In this document: positions 30,357 through 42,410 of the stretch, one piece after another
How the letters are laid out: each line of letters starts with the position of its first letter
Numbering within the stretch: the stretch's first letter is position 1
DNA from: Acaudatibacter sp963835495
GTDB lineage: Bacteria > Pseudomonadota > Alphaproteobacteria > Caulobacterales > Caulobacteraceae
NCBI GenBank assembly: GCA_963835495.1
Contig: CAWIFQ010000004.1
Coordinates: 1 to 64,000 of the forward strand
Direction of reading: 5' to 3'
DNA length: 64,000 nt
The notes under the pieces: model-generated
Told to the model about the DNA's origin: nothing
The model's input: the letters and a program-made list of their open reading frames with translations, nothing else
Database searches by the model: none
Translations under genes and position numbers: made by a program

Positions 30357-31052
30357 ATGCTCACGCGCAAACAGCACGAACTGCTCATGTTCATTCATGA
30401 GCGGATCAAGGAAACCGGCGTGTCGCCCTCGTTCGACGAGATGAAGGAGGCGCTGGACCTGGCGTCCAAGTCGGGCATCCACCGGCTGATCACGGCGCTG
30501 GAGGAACGCGGCTTCCTGCGCCGCCTGCCGCACCGGGCCCGGGCGCTGGAAGTGGTCAAGCTGCCCGAGCAGGCCACCGCCGCCGCGCCGCCGAAAGGCC
30601 GCGCCGCGTTCCGCCCGACGCTGGTGGAGACCGAACGCGGAGCATCCGGACAGGTCGCCGCCAACGACGTGCGCGAGATCCCCGTGCTCGGCCGGATCGC
30701 CGCCGGCACGCCGATCGAGGCCATCCAGCATGAGCGCGACCGCATGCAGGTGCCGGAAAGCATCCTGGGCGCCGGCGAGCATTTCGTCCTCGAGGTGCAG
30801 GGCGACTCGATGATCCACGCCGGCATCCTCGACGGCGACTTCGTGGTCATCCGCCGCACCTCCACCGCCAACTCCGGCGAGATCGTCGTGGCCCTCGTCA
30901 TGGGCGAGGAAGCCACCCTCAAGCGCCTGCGCCGCAAGGGCGCCTCCATCGCCCTGGAAGCCGCCAACCCCGCCTACGAGACCCGCATCTTCGGCCCCGA
31001 CCAGGTGCAGGTGCAGGGCAAGCTGGTGGGCCTGATCCGCCGCTATCACTGA
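30357..31052 (+). CDS. lexA: SOS repressor LexA
   Basis: Repressor of the DNA-damage response, 231 residues, intact although its neighbours are frameshifted. An N-terminal winged helix (MLTRKQHELLMFIHERIKE; SGIHRLITALEERGFLRRL) binds the operator; residues 70-100 form the linker. The self-cleavage Ala-Gly bond lies in LGRIAAGTPIEAI, the catalytic serine in VQGDSMIHAGILDGD and the lysine in EEATLKRLRRKG. The ATG at 30357 matches the family start; the frame is open upstream to 29940 but lacks homology there. Own SOS box at 30282-30296. Confidence 0.97.
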   Translation: MLTRKQHELLMFIHERIKETGVSPSFDEMKEALDLASKSGIHRLITALEERGFLRRLPHRARALEVVKLPEQATAAAPPKGRAAFRPTLVETERGASGQVAANDVREIPVLGRIAAGTPIEAIQHERDRMQVPESILGAGEHFVLEVQGDSMIHAGILDGDFVVIRRTSTANSGEIVVALVMGEEATLKRLRRKGASIALEAANPAYETRIFGPDQVQVQGKLVGLIRRYH

Positions 31053-31560
31053 GGGCGGGTGGACCCGGAAGGAGGCCTCGCCGACAGCGACAGCCGTTCC
31101 ACCACCGCTCGAGTCGCGCTGAAACGCATGCTGGCCGGGCCCTCCAGGCCAGCAAGCAAGTCGGCGCGCGTCAACGGCGATCTGGCTGGCACGCCCGGCC
31201 AGGCTCGTTGTCGTATCGGGACCCCGCATCGCGCAGGATCAATCGGCGCTTCCCTCATGCGAGGCGTCTGCGCCAGTCCGGCCAGCGGCACACCGAGCTC
31301 CAGATGCAGCTCAATGTCGTAACGGTCGGCGACGAGGAAGACGGCCACCTCGCGACGGTCAGCGCTGATCAGGATGCCGTAGTCGCCAGTGCAGCGTCTC
31401 GTAGAGCTCGAAGATCGCGCGGGCGTTCTTGACCGGCGCCTCGACCAGGAACTGCGGCGATCGGTCGCACGCCACGTGCGTGATGGTCTGGCCTGAACGC
31501 CACGTCCACGCGGGCGATGCGGGTGCCGCCCTACTGCTGTACTCCAGATCACCGGCGCTC
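31046..31560 (-). CDS. Uncharacterised protein, frameshifted
   Basis: A minus-strand reading with coding character: one frame gives ITHVACDRSPQFLVEAPVKN and NARAIFELYETLHW, and after a one-base shift near 31385 another gives DYGILISADRREVAVFLVAD followed by RYDIELHLELGVPLAGLA. I do not recognise the family. The exact start and stop are uncertain; the 5' end probably lies near 31,560 and the stop near 31,050 or earlier. No transmembrane or signal segment is visible. Convergent with lexA. Confidence 0.35.
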
Positions 31561-31959
31561 GCGCCAGGCAGATCCCACCCTGCGAAAGCCGTCACCGAGC
31601 TCTCGGGCCGGGTGTTCGTCGGGGCGGGCGAGTCGACGGCGACGGACGTCTCGCGATGCTCAGCTCCCGACGACCCGCGCCTCGGAGTAGGAAGTCGTCG
31701 AACCGTCGTGGCAAGCTTAGCGACGCCCGCCTTGTCCGGCCCAGCCACAACCTTGCAGAGTTCGCGCCGAGGTCGTGTCCGCCAGGGGACCGCGACGCCG
31801 CCACTGACCGGCCACAAAGGCGACGGCCGCGCAGCGCTGCAGAACTGTGGCCCGTCCCACGGCATCGCCCTCGCCAGGATCGTCGGGCGATTGGCGATGC
31901 CGCGCAACAGTAGTCAAGTGCGGGGCGCCGACCACGTCGGCGGCGTCCAGAGGACTCGG
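31561..31959. other. Non-coding or unreadable stretch
   Basis: About 400 bases without a recognisable gene, repeat or terminator on either strand. Open frames here have atypical composition and no family motif. It separates the uncharacterised minus-strand gene from the TPP-enzyme gene, whose stop is at 31960. It may hold a frameshift-broken gene that cannot be reconstructed by eye. Confidence 0.4.
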
Positions 31960-33515
31960 TCAGATCAGCAGTTCGATCAGGAACGGGCCGTTGCGCTTGA
32001 GCGAGCTGGCCAGCAGATCGGCGAAGCCGTCGGCGGTGTCGGTGCGCGCGGCCTCGACGCCCATGCCTTCGGCCAGCTTCGGCCAGTCCAGGTCGGGATT
32101 GCCGAGGTCCATCATCTCCAGCGCCGTGCGGCCGGGATTGGCCCCGACATTGGCCAGTTCGCCCAGCAGGATCTGGTACTTGCGGTTGGAGAGGATGACC
32201 GTGGTGACGTCCAGCTTCTCGCGCGCCTGGGTCCACAGCGACTGCACCGTGTACATCGCCGAGCCGTCGGCCTGCAGATTGATCACCCGCCGGCCGGGCG
32301 CGCCGACCGCCGCGCCGGTCGCCATCGGCATGCCGCCGCCGATCGCGCCGCCGCGTGACGTTCATCCAGTCGTGCGGCGGCGCGGCTTTGGTGAAGGCGC
32401 CGAAGCCCGCGGCCGTAGGTGACCGACTCGTCGGCGATGACCGCGCCCTCGGGCATCAGCGCGCCGACGGTGGCGGCGAACGACTCCGGCGTCAGCGGCC
32501 CGCGCCCGACCTCGGCGCGCGGCCCGTTGTCCGGCGGCGCGACTTTGGGCGCGCTGCAGCGCGTCGGCCAGCCGCGCCAGCGCCTCGATCGGATCCTGCT
32601 CCGGGCGCGCCAGCACATGGATCTCGGCGTCGTCCGGGATCGAGGTCTGCGGCTTGCCCGGATAGGCGAAGAACGTCACCGGCTTGCGCGCCGCGCACAG
32701 GATCAGTTGTTTGGTGCCCGCCATGGCCGCGACCGCGACGTCGACCACATACGGCACCCGCTCCAGCGACAGCGCGGCCCTGGCCGCGCGGCGATCTTCG
32801 CGTTGGAGCCGTGTCGGCCACCAGCCGGCAGCCGGTGGCCGCGGCGATGCGGTGCGCCAGCGCCAGGCCCTCCTCGGACAGCGCCGCCGCAGCCGAGCAG
32901 CAGCACGACGCCCGTCGCCGCCGCGGCGCAGGATCGCGGCGGCTTCCTCGATCTGGTTGGGCGCGGCGAGCGGCGTCGGCAGCCGCGGCAGCGCCTCGGC
33001 GACAACGCCGCCCTCGTTCCAGGAGGTGTCGGACGGGCAGGATCAGCGTGGCGATCTGGCCGGGCGCGATCATGCGCCGCCTGCACCGCCGCGGCGGCGT
33101 CGCGCGCCGACGGTCTGCGACGTCCATCGCCGTGCGCACCCAGCCGGAGACGCCGCGCGCCCAGCCCTCGGTGTCGGCGGTCAGCGGCGGGTCGAGCGGG
33201 CGGTGATAGGTGGCCTGGTCGCCGACGATGTTGACGATCGGCGTCGAGGCGCGGCGGGCGTTGTGCAGGTTGGCCAGCCCGTTGGCGAGGCCGGGGCCGC
33301 AGTGCAGCAGCGTCGCGGCCGGCTTGCCGGTCACCCGCGCGTAGCCGTCGGCGGCGCCGGTCACCACGCCCTCGAACAGGCCGAGCACGCAGCGCATGCC
33401 GGGCGATCCGGTCGAGCGCGGCGACGAAGTGCATCTCCGAGGTGCCGGGATTGGAGAAGCAGGTGTCGACGCCGCTCTTCAGCAGCGAGTGCACCAGGCT
33501 TTCGGCGCCGTTCAT
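31960..33515 (-). CDS. Thiamine diphosphate enzyme, acetolactate synthase-like
   Basis: About 518 residues; related to the large subunit of acetolactate synthase and to benzoylformate decarboxylase. The N-terminal pyrimidine-binding domain starts MNGAESLVHSLLKSGVDTCF and continues with SNPGTSEMHFVAALDR, containing the catalytic glutamate region LGLFEGVVTGAADGYAR. The C-terminal diphosphate-binding motif is LQADGSAMYTVQSLWTQARE with the metal-binding ADG. Frame breaks at about 33400, 33100, 33025, 32935, 32800, 32545, 32415 and 32350. There is no adjacent small subunit (ilvN), so a catabolic or decarboxylase role is more likely than branched-chain amino acid synthesis. Confidence 0.82.
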
Positions 33516-33696
33516 GCGCGCGCCTTTCGCTCTCGGATCGATCACCCATAGCGGCCGACGCCGGCCCGCCGTCGACCCGCCGAGGATAATCATGGGCACG
33601 ATCTTCGCCCATGTGCGGGACGTTGGTTCAGCCGTTGTGCGCTAGCGCCAGGTCGAACTCTGGCTGACGCCACTGGCAAGGAAGGAAGTGAAGGAG

Positions 33697-34084
33697 ATGT
33701 TCTCGGCATATCATGGTCGGGAACTTCAACGACCTCGACCGCTCGAAACGGTTCTACGACGCGCTGCTGGGCGCGCTGGGCGTCGGGCCGGCGACGGTGG
33801 ATATACCGCGGCCGCCTCTTCTACATGACGCCGACCGGCATCTTCGCGGTGACCAAGCCGATCAATGAAGAGGCGCCACCTACGCCAATGGCGACGACAT
33901 CGGCTTCGCCTGCGCGACGCCCGGCGCAGGCCGACGCCTGGCACGCCGCTGGGGTCGCCAACGGCGGGACCACCTGCGAAGAGCCGCCGGGGGTGCGCGA
34001 GGGCGGTTCGGCAAGCTCTATCTCGCCTACCTGCGCGGTCCAGTGGACGGCAACAAACTCTGCGGCCTGCACCGCATGGGGTGA
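33697..34084 (+). CDS. VOC (glyoxalase/bleomycin-resistance fold) protein
   Basis: Small metal-binding or dioxygenase-fold protein of about 128 residues. Across frame breaks the reading is HIMVGNFNDLDRSKRFYDAL at the N-terminus, then GRLFYMTPTGIFAVTKPIN, ANGDDIGFACATPAQADAWH and a C-terminal DGNKLCGLHRMG, the standard beta-alpha-beta-beta-beta pattern. The ATG at 33697 is preceded by GAAGGAAGTGAAGGAG. Divergent from the TPP enzyme, with its stop 3 bases from the comEC stop. Substrate unknown. Confidence 0.75.
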
Positions 34085-34086
34085 GC

Positions 34087-36290
34087 TCAAGGCTGTGTCG
34101 GCGCCGGCCCCGTCCAGGGCCGCGCGCCGCGCAGCGGCTGCGACCACACCACCCGCCAGCCCGAGGCGGCCGTAGATCTCCGCCGCCCCGCCGCGGTCGA
34201 AGTCGGCCGCCGTCAGCACCAGGGCGTCGCGGCAGGCGGCGGGGGGCGTCAGGTCGGCCCGGAGGACCAGGACGTCCGAGCGGGCGCAGAGCTCGGCCAG
34301 GCGCTCGGCGTGCGGCTTGCGTCTGGTCCACCAGACGCCGAGCTGCGGCGCCACGCCCGGCCGGGCCACGCAGGACCAGTAGTCGCAATCGAACAGCGCG
34401 CCGCGGGCGCTCTCCATGTCGGCGGGAACGGCGAGGCCGCGGCGCTGGGCCCAGAGGTCGGTGGCGTAGCCGCGGACGCCGGGCCTCAACGCCACCTCCC
34501 TGCCCTGGACGATGATCGCCGCGTCGGCGCCGTCGACGGCGACCCAGATCACCGGCGGCGCGGGCCGCGGCCAGAGCGCCACCGCGGCCGCGAACGGCAG
34601 GCCGATCCAGCGCAGCCGCCCTTCCACAGGCAGACGAACAGGATGCCCAGATAGGACATCGCCATGCGCGACCTCCGGCGCGGCGGCAGCCTTCAGGCCG
34701 GCGGCCGGGGCGGTGGCGAAGAGATGGCCGATGGCGACGACGCTCCTGGCCGCCCAGCCGGCGACGAACAGCGGCCGGGACCGCCGCGCCGTGGCCCACC
34801 GCCTCCAGCAGCAGGGCCACCGCCAGGGCCGGCATCATCACCACGCTGGCCACGAAGTCGGCGGTGAGGTTGGCGAAGACGCCGAAGTTGGCGATGCGGT
34901 TGAAGTGCTGGATGGCGAAGGGTCCGGTGGCCGCGCCGGCGACCAGGCTGACCATGAAGAGCGGCGACCAGCCAGTCGCGGCCCGCTGCGGCCAGGCGAG
35001 CGGCCAGGGCAGTGCCGGTCGGCCGCGGGCGGCGCGGCCAGACCTCGGCCAGGGCCACCAGGGCGGCGGTGGCGCAGAAGCGACATCTGGAAGCCGGGCT
35101 GGACCACCACCTCCGGCTCGAGCAGCAGGATGATCAGCGCCGCCAGCGCCAGCGACTCAGGCTGATCGCGCGCCGGTCGAGCAGGATGGCGATGAAGGCC
35201 ACCGAGGCGGTGATCGCCGCCCGCCGGGCCGGCGGATGGGCGCCGGAGAGCACCAGATAGGCGCCGACGGCGATCAGGCCGCCGGCGGCGGCGACCTTCT
35301 TGCCTGCGACGCGCAGCGCCAGCCACGGCCAGGCCGCGATCAGCAAGCCGCAGGGCGAAGAACACGAAGCCGCTGAGCGGCGGCCGTGTGCAGGCCGGCG
35401 ATGGCCAGCATGTGCGCCAGGCCCGCGGCGCGCAGGTCGTCGCGCGCGTCGTCGCTCAGCCAGTCCTCGTGGCTGGTGGTCACGGCGACGGCGAGGCCGG
35501 CGGCGCCGCCATCCTGGCCGCCCATCGCCCGCGTCCATGTCGGCGGCCAGCCGCTCGGCCAGCGACCAGCGGAAGGCGTTGATCGCCATGTGCCAGGCGC
35601 AGCCGCCAGGGCGGCGTCGGCAGCGTCGATCGGCGCCGGGCGGCGCATGGCCAGGCCGACGCCGCCCTCCCCTCGAACCAGGCGTCGCGGGCGAAGTCGT
35701 AGGCGCCCGGCGCGGCCGGCGCCGGCGGCGGATCGAGCAGGGTCGGCACGCGGATCGCCGTCGCCCGGGCCGGCGACCGCGCCCGGCGGCACGACGATGC
35801 GCACCCGGCAGCGGCAGCGGTCCGGCGTCAGATGCCCTGATGCTGGTACGGCGCGATCAGCAGCCGCGCGCCGCTTCTGCGCTCGGCGTCTGGCGACGTC
35901 GACCACCCAGCCGTCGACCGTCGCCACGCCCAGCTCCGGCCGGAACGATCGGCGCGGCCACGTGAGTCGCTGCGCAGCTTGGCGATCGAGCAAGCCGCCG
36001 CACGCGGCCGACGGCGACCAGCGCCGCGGCGGCGCAGGCCGCCGCGGCTGCGCCGACCAGCGCGCAGCGCCGGCGCCCGCCACGCAGCGATCGCCAGCGG
36101 CCAGCGCGCCGGCCAGAGCGGCGGCTCGCGCTTCAGGCCGAGATAGGCGGCCGCGCCGATGCCGAACGCCACCGGCGTCCACAGGAACAGCCCGGTCGAG
36201 CTGGGCGGCGGCCTCGCGCCGACCGCGCCGCGGCCCAGGGCCGCAGGCGCTAGGAAGCGTCGGGCAGCCGCGTGCTAAGACCCCGCGCCC
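34087..36290 (-). CDS. comEC: DNA internalisation channel protein ComEC/Rec2
   Basis: Polytopic inner-membrane protein that moves single-stranded DNA into the cytoplasm during transformation. Heavily frameshifted, but pieces remain in order: N-terminal helix FLWTPVAFGIGAAAYLGL, an oligosaccharide-binding region, and the competence domain (LSDDARDDLRAAGLAHMLAIAGLHT, LSGAHPPARRAAITASVAFIAI). The DUF4131/lactamase-like C-terminal region follows (VIWVAVDGADAAIIVQGREV, LVLRADLTPPAACRDALVLT) and the end reads WSQPLRGARPWTGP. The start is not certain and lies near 36,250-36,330, divergent from gltX. lexA-comEC-gltX is the Caulobacterales order. Confidence 0.8.
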
Positions 36291-36307
36291 TCCCGGCCGG
36301 ACCCGCG

Positions 36308-37747
36308 ATGCCCTCTTCCGCACTGCCCGACGCCCGTCGTCACCCGTATCGCCCCCTCGCCCACCGGCGATGATGCATATTGGCACCGCTCGCACGGCGC
36401 TTTTCAACTGGCTTGTATGCACGCCACACGGGCGGCAAGTTCCTGCTGCGCATCGAGGACACCGACCGCGAGCGCTCGACCGCAGGAGGCGGTGCAGGCG
36501 ATCTTCGACGGCCTGGACTGGCTGGGCCTGGAGGCGGACGGCGAGCCGGTGTTCCAGCACGCCCGCGCCGAGCGGCACCGCGAGGCGGCCGTCGAGCTGC
36601 TGGAGCGCGGCCGCGCCTACCGCTGCTACATGACCGTCGAGGAGCTGGCCGACGAGCGCGAGAAGGCCGCGCGCCGAGGGCCGGCCGATCCGCTCGCCCT
36701 GGCGCGACCGCGACGCCGCCGGCCGGCATGAACCGCCGTTCGTGGTGCGCTTGCGCGCGCCCGCTGGACGGCGAGACGATCGTCGACGACCTGGTGAAGG
36801 GCGACGGTGCGGTTCCGCGAACAAGGAGCTGGACGACCTGATCCTGCTGCGCGCCGACGGCTCGCCGACCTACAATCTCGCCGTCGTGGTCGACGACCAC
36901 GACATGGGCGTCACCCACGTGATCCGCGGCGACGACCACCTGAACAACGCCGCGCGCCAGACGCTGATCTACCAGGCGCTGGGCTGGGCGCGTGCCGGTC
37001 TTCGCCCACCTGCCGATGATCCACGGCCCGGACGGCGCCAAGCTCTCCAAGCGCCACGGCGCCCAGGCGGTCGGCGAGTTCGCCGACATGGGCTATCTGC
37101 CCGAGGCCATGCGCAACTACCTGGCCCGGCTGGGCTGGGGCCATGGCGACGACGAGATCTTCTCGCGACGCCCAGGCGATCGCCTGGTTCGACGCTGAAG
37201 GACGTGGTCAAGGCGCCGGCCCGGCTCGACTGGGCCAAGCTCGGCCACATCAACAACCACTACATCCGCCTCGCCGACGACGGCCGGCTCGCCGACGCTG
37301 GTGCTGCGAGGTGCATGAGGAGCCGCGAGACGCACGCTGCCGCACGGCGCCGGCCGGCGCTGGCGCGCGCCATCCCGCTGGTGAAGGACGGCGCCAAGAC
37401 CATCCTGGAGCTGGCCGACCTGACCGTCTTCGTCCTGAAGCGCGCGGCCGCTCGCGCTGGACGAGAAGGACGCAGCGGCCTGCTCGACGAGGAGACCCGG
37501 GCCGGCTGCGCGCGCCTGGCCGAGCGCGCTGGCGGCCGAGCCCGACTGGACGCCGGCCGGCGCTGGCCGACGCGCTGAAGGCCTTCGCCGACGGCCGAGG
37601 GGGTCGGGCTCGGCAAGTTCGGCCCGGCGCTGCGCGGCGTGCTGGCCGGCGGCGCGGCCGCGCCCGACCTCGCCAGCGCGCTGTCGGCGCTGGGGCCGGA
37701 CGAGGCGCTGGGCCGGATCGACGGATGCTCTTTCGCAAGTGCAGTAA
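36308..37747 (+). CDS. gltX: Glutamyl-tRNA synthetase
   Basis: Charges tRNA-Glu; class I synthetase, about 479 codons. The ATG at 36308 gives MPSSALPDAPVVTRIAPSPT after correcting one base. The HIGH motif appears as SPTGMMHIGTARTALFNW and the KMSKS loop as GAKLSKRHGAQAVGEF. Other conserved stretches are KFLLRIEDTDRERST, THVIRGDDHLNN and RLGWGHGDDEIFS. The end is taken at TAA 37745-37747 (reading DDALSQVQ). About ten single-base frame breaks. The opening at the zinc-less catalytic core and the length fit the non-discriminating type or its paralogue; the two cannot be separated here. Confidence 0.92.
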
Positions 37748-37813
37748 GACGCTATAAGGCGTGAGCGAACACGCGTTCGACCGCCGCTGACAGGCGCGGA
37801 AGGGAACATAGGC

Positions 37814-39104
<1,291 letters not shown>

Positions 39105-39121
39105 CTCGATGCCGCCGGCCG

Positions 39122-39904
39122 ATGTCTGAGACGCCGGCCGAGACCTACGCGGCGCTGTTGAAGCGGGCCGAGGCGGACCCGGCGGTGCTGGCGTTCTGGC
39201 TCGGCGGCTCGCGGGGCATGGGGCGGCCCACCCAGTACTCCGACTACGACATCGGGATCATCGTGGCGGAGGAGGCGTACGGGCCGTTCTGCGCCGAACT
39301 TGGCCTCGAGGGACCGTTCCAGGCCGAGTGGCGGCCGGGCGTCGACCTGATGGTCAGGACCTTCCCAATGTTCGAGGCGTTCGCCGCCTGGGACAGTGAC
39401 GAGCGGGCATACCGCTACACGTTCGCCCACTTGAAGGCGCTGGTAGACAAGACCGGCGGGGCGCAGCCGATGATCGACGCCAAGGCGTGCGTGCCGGCGG
39501 ACAAGGTCGCGCCGTTCGTCGCCGCCCAGCTCGACCACGCCCTCAACCAGCTCTACCGGGCGATGAAGTGTCGCCGCGACGGCGACCCCGCGGCCAGCCA
39601 GCTGGAGGCGGCCGAGGGCGTGACGCCGTTCATCGACGCGCTCTTCGCCGTCCACGACGGGCGCCTGCGGCCCTACTACAAGTACCTGACTTGGGAGCTG
39701 ACCGAGCATCCGCTGGCCCAGTCGCCGATGGCGCCGGGGCCGCTGCTCGACTTGCTGCTGGCGGTGCTTGGCCCCGACGGCGCGAGCGCGTTGCAGCGCT
39801 TGATGGTCGAGACGAAGCCGCTTTTCTGCGCCCACGGGCACGCGCCGACCTACGAGGGTTGGGGCCAGGCGCTGGGATGGATGCTGAGCTATCGGGCGCC
39901 GTAG
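39122..39904 (+). CDS. Nucleotidyltransferase-like protein
   Basis: 260 residues, intact. The N-terminal motif FWLGGSRGMGRPTQYSDYDI has the G-S-x-G and D-x-D pattern of polymerase-beta-type nucleotidyltransferases, a fold that includes aminoglycoside and lincosamide adenylyltransferases. The C-terminal part (DHALNQLYRAMKCRRDGD; LLDLLLAVLGPDGASAL) is helical like the substrate-binding domain of those enzymes. Whether it modifies an antibiotic or another small molecule cannot be told. It lies 17 bases after gltA, probably in the same transcript, and is not part of the usual gltA-lpx neighbourhood. Confidence 0.72.
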   Translation: MSETPAETYAALLKRAEADPAVLAFWLGGSRGMGRPTQYSDYDIGIIVAEEAYGPFCAELGLEGPFQAEWRPGVDLMVRTFPMFEAFAAWDSDERAYRYTFAHLKALVDKTGGAQPMIDAKACVPADKVAPFVAAQLDHALNQLYRAMKCRRDGDPAASQLEAAEGVTPFIDALFAVHDGRLRPYYKYLTWELTEHPLAQSPMAPGPLLDLLLAVLGPDGASALQRLMVETKPLFCAHGHAPTYEGWGQALGWMLSYRAP

Positions 39905-40446
39905 CACGCCCCTGAGGCGAGCCGCTCGCCCGCGCCGCTAGCAATTCACCGGGCGCGTGTGCGGTCCAAACGGCGCACCACGCGCCTTGCCGCTTTTTTC
40001 AGCGCCCGCGCCGCTGACGTCCGCGCCGCTTGCGAAATCGTGGGCGCCGGGCGCTGCGTCGCTGGGACACACGCTCAGAGACGGTTTCGTGACTTCACTG
40101 ATTGGCGAGTCGGGTGGAGGATGACGGTCGCGATTCGGTTCCAACGCTCGTCGTCAAGTATCGGCCGTGGAGCGTGCGGTGTTGTACGCGGGTTGAGTCG
40201 GCCCGGCTTGGACGATGCGCGCCAGTATCTTAGCCTGGGGGGCTAGGAATGTTCGAGTATTCTCTCGGCTACCGAGACAGGGGCGTGGACGACTTGAGGT
40301 GTCCGCGCCCGGCACGAGTTTTACGTAAGCACGCTGCGCCAAGTGCTTGGCTCCCCAAACACTTCCCCGACGTGATCGGCCCTGTGAATCGCCCGGATTC
40401 CAACCTGGCCCAATTGCGTTCTCGTTCTCTGTCACGGTGAACCCCA
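39905..40446. other. Intergenic region before prkA
   Basis: About 540 bases with no recognisable gene. GGATT (40395-40399), 17 bases, then CGTT (40417-40420) weakly matches the general-stress ECF sigma promoter GGAAC-N16/17-CGTT of alphaproteobacteria, 27 bases before prkA. No terminator stem with a T run is clear after the nucleotidyltransferase gene. Confidence 0.3.
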
Positions 40447-42406
40447 ATGAACATGATCAGCCCGCAACGCGATGTATTTGATCTCTACTCGACATCTGTT
40501 CGAGAGCCGAAAGCAGACCGAGCTGTCGCTTCGCGATTATCTGACCCTCTGCCGCGACACGCCGACGACTTTCGCCAACGCCGCCGAGCGGATGATCGCG
40601 GCGATCGGCGAGCCGGAGGTGATCGACACCTCGACGGACCCGCGGCTGGGGCGGATCTTCATGAACCGCTCGATCAAGCGCTACCCGACCTTCTCCGACT
40701 TCTACGGCATGGAGGAGACGATCGAGCGCATCGTCGGCTTCTTCAAGCACGCCGCCCAGGGCCTGGAGGAGCGCAAGCAGATCCTCTACCTGCTGGGCCC
40801 GGTCGGCGGCGGCAAGTCGTCGCTGGCCGAGCGGCTGAAGACGCTGATGGAGCAGCTGCCCATCTATGCGCTGAAGGCCGGCGACCAGATCAGCCCGGTG
40901 TTCGAATCGCCGCTGGGCCTGTTCGATCCCGAGCGCCTGGGCCGATGCTGGACGACCGCTACGGCATCCCGCCCCGCTACCTGACCGGCCTGATGTCGCC
41001 CTGGGCGGTCAAGCGGGTGGCAGGAGTTCGACGGCGACATCTCCAAGTTCACCGTCGTGCGGCTGATGCCCTCGAAGCTCAACCAGATCTGCGTGGCCAA
41101 GACCGAGCCGGGCGACGACAACAACCAGGACATCTCCTCCCTGGTCGGCAAGGTCGACATCCGCAAGCTGGAGTTCTTCGGCCAGAGCGATCCGGACGCC
41201 TATTCCTACAGCCGGCGGCCTGAACCTGACGACCCAGGGCCTGCTGGAATTCGTCGAGATGTTCAAGGCGCCGATCAAGATCCTGCACCCGCTGCTGACC
41301 GCGACGCAGGAAGGCAACTACGTCGGCACCGAGAGCGTCGGCGCCATCCCCTACCAGGGCGTGGTGCTGGCCCACTCCAACGAGTCGGAGTGGCAGAGCT
41401 TCAAGAACAACAAGAACAACGAGGCGCTGATCGACCGCATCTGCGTCGTCAACGTCCCCTACTGCCTGCGCACCAACGAGGAAGTCGGCGATCTACCGCA
41501 AGCTGCTGCAATCCAGCGACCTGGCCGAGGCGCCCTGCGCGCCGGCCACCCTCGACATGCTCTCGCAGTTCTGCGTGCTCTCGCGCCTGAAGGAGCACGA
41601 GAACTCCAACCTGTTCTCCAAGATGCGGGTCTACAACGGCGAGAACCTCAAGGACGTCGATCCCAAGGCCAAGTCGATGCAGGAATACCGCGACATGGCG
41701 GGCATGGACGAGGGCATGAACGGGGTCTCCACCCGCTTCGCCTTCAAGATCCTGGCCGAGACCTTCAACTTCGACAACGAGGAGGTGGCCGCCGACCCGG
41801 TGCACCTGATGTACGTGATCGAGCAGTCGATCCGCCGGGCGCAGTATCCCGAGAGCGTCGAGAAGCAGTACATCGAGTTCATCAAGGGCGAGCTGGCGCC
41901 CCGCTACGCCGAGTTCATCGGCAACGAGATCCAGAAGGCCTACCTGGAGAGCTACGGCGACTACGGCCAGAACCTGTTCGACCGCTACGTCGCCTACGCC
42001 GACGCCTGGGTCGAGGACCAGGACTTCAAGGACTCCGACACCGGCGAACTGTTCGACCGCAAGATGCTGGACCAGGAGCTGTCCAAGATCGAAAAGCCGG
42101 CCGGCATCGCCAACCCGAAGGACTTCCGCAACGAGGTGGTGAAGTTCGCGCTGCGCGCCCGGGCCGCCCAGCGGCGGCAAGAACCCCTCCTGGACCTCCT
42201 ACGAGAAGATCCGCGAGGTGATCGAGAAGCGGATGTTCACCCAGGTCGAGGACCTGCTGCCGGTGATCAGCTTCGCCACCAAGGGCGACAAGGAGACCGA
42301 GAAGAAGCACAACGACTTCGTCGAGCGCATGGTCAGCCGCGGCTACACCGCCCGCCAGACCCGCCGCCTGGTCGAATGGTACATGCGCGTGGACAAGGCC
42401 GGCTGA
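40447..42406 (+). CDS. prkA: PrkA/YeaG serine protein kinase
   Basis: AAA-domain serine kinase of the PrkA family, about 650 residues, linked to nitrogen starvation and stationary-phase stress in E. coli (YeaG). It begins MNMISPQRDVFDLYST and goes on with SLRDYLTLCRDTPTTFANAA. Walker A is LLGPVGGGKSSLAERLK, followed by AIPYQGVVLAHSNESEWQSF, and the C-terminal kinase-like domain starts around LAPRYAEFIGNEIQKAYLE. Frame breaks near 40505, 40945, 41022, 41218, 41492 and 42175. First gene of a three-gene unit with DUF444 and SpoVR. Confidence 0.92.
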
Positions 42407-42410
42407 CGCG

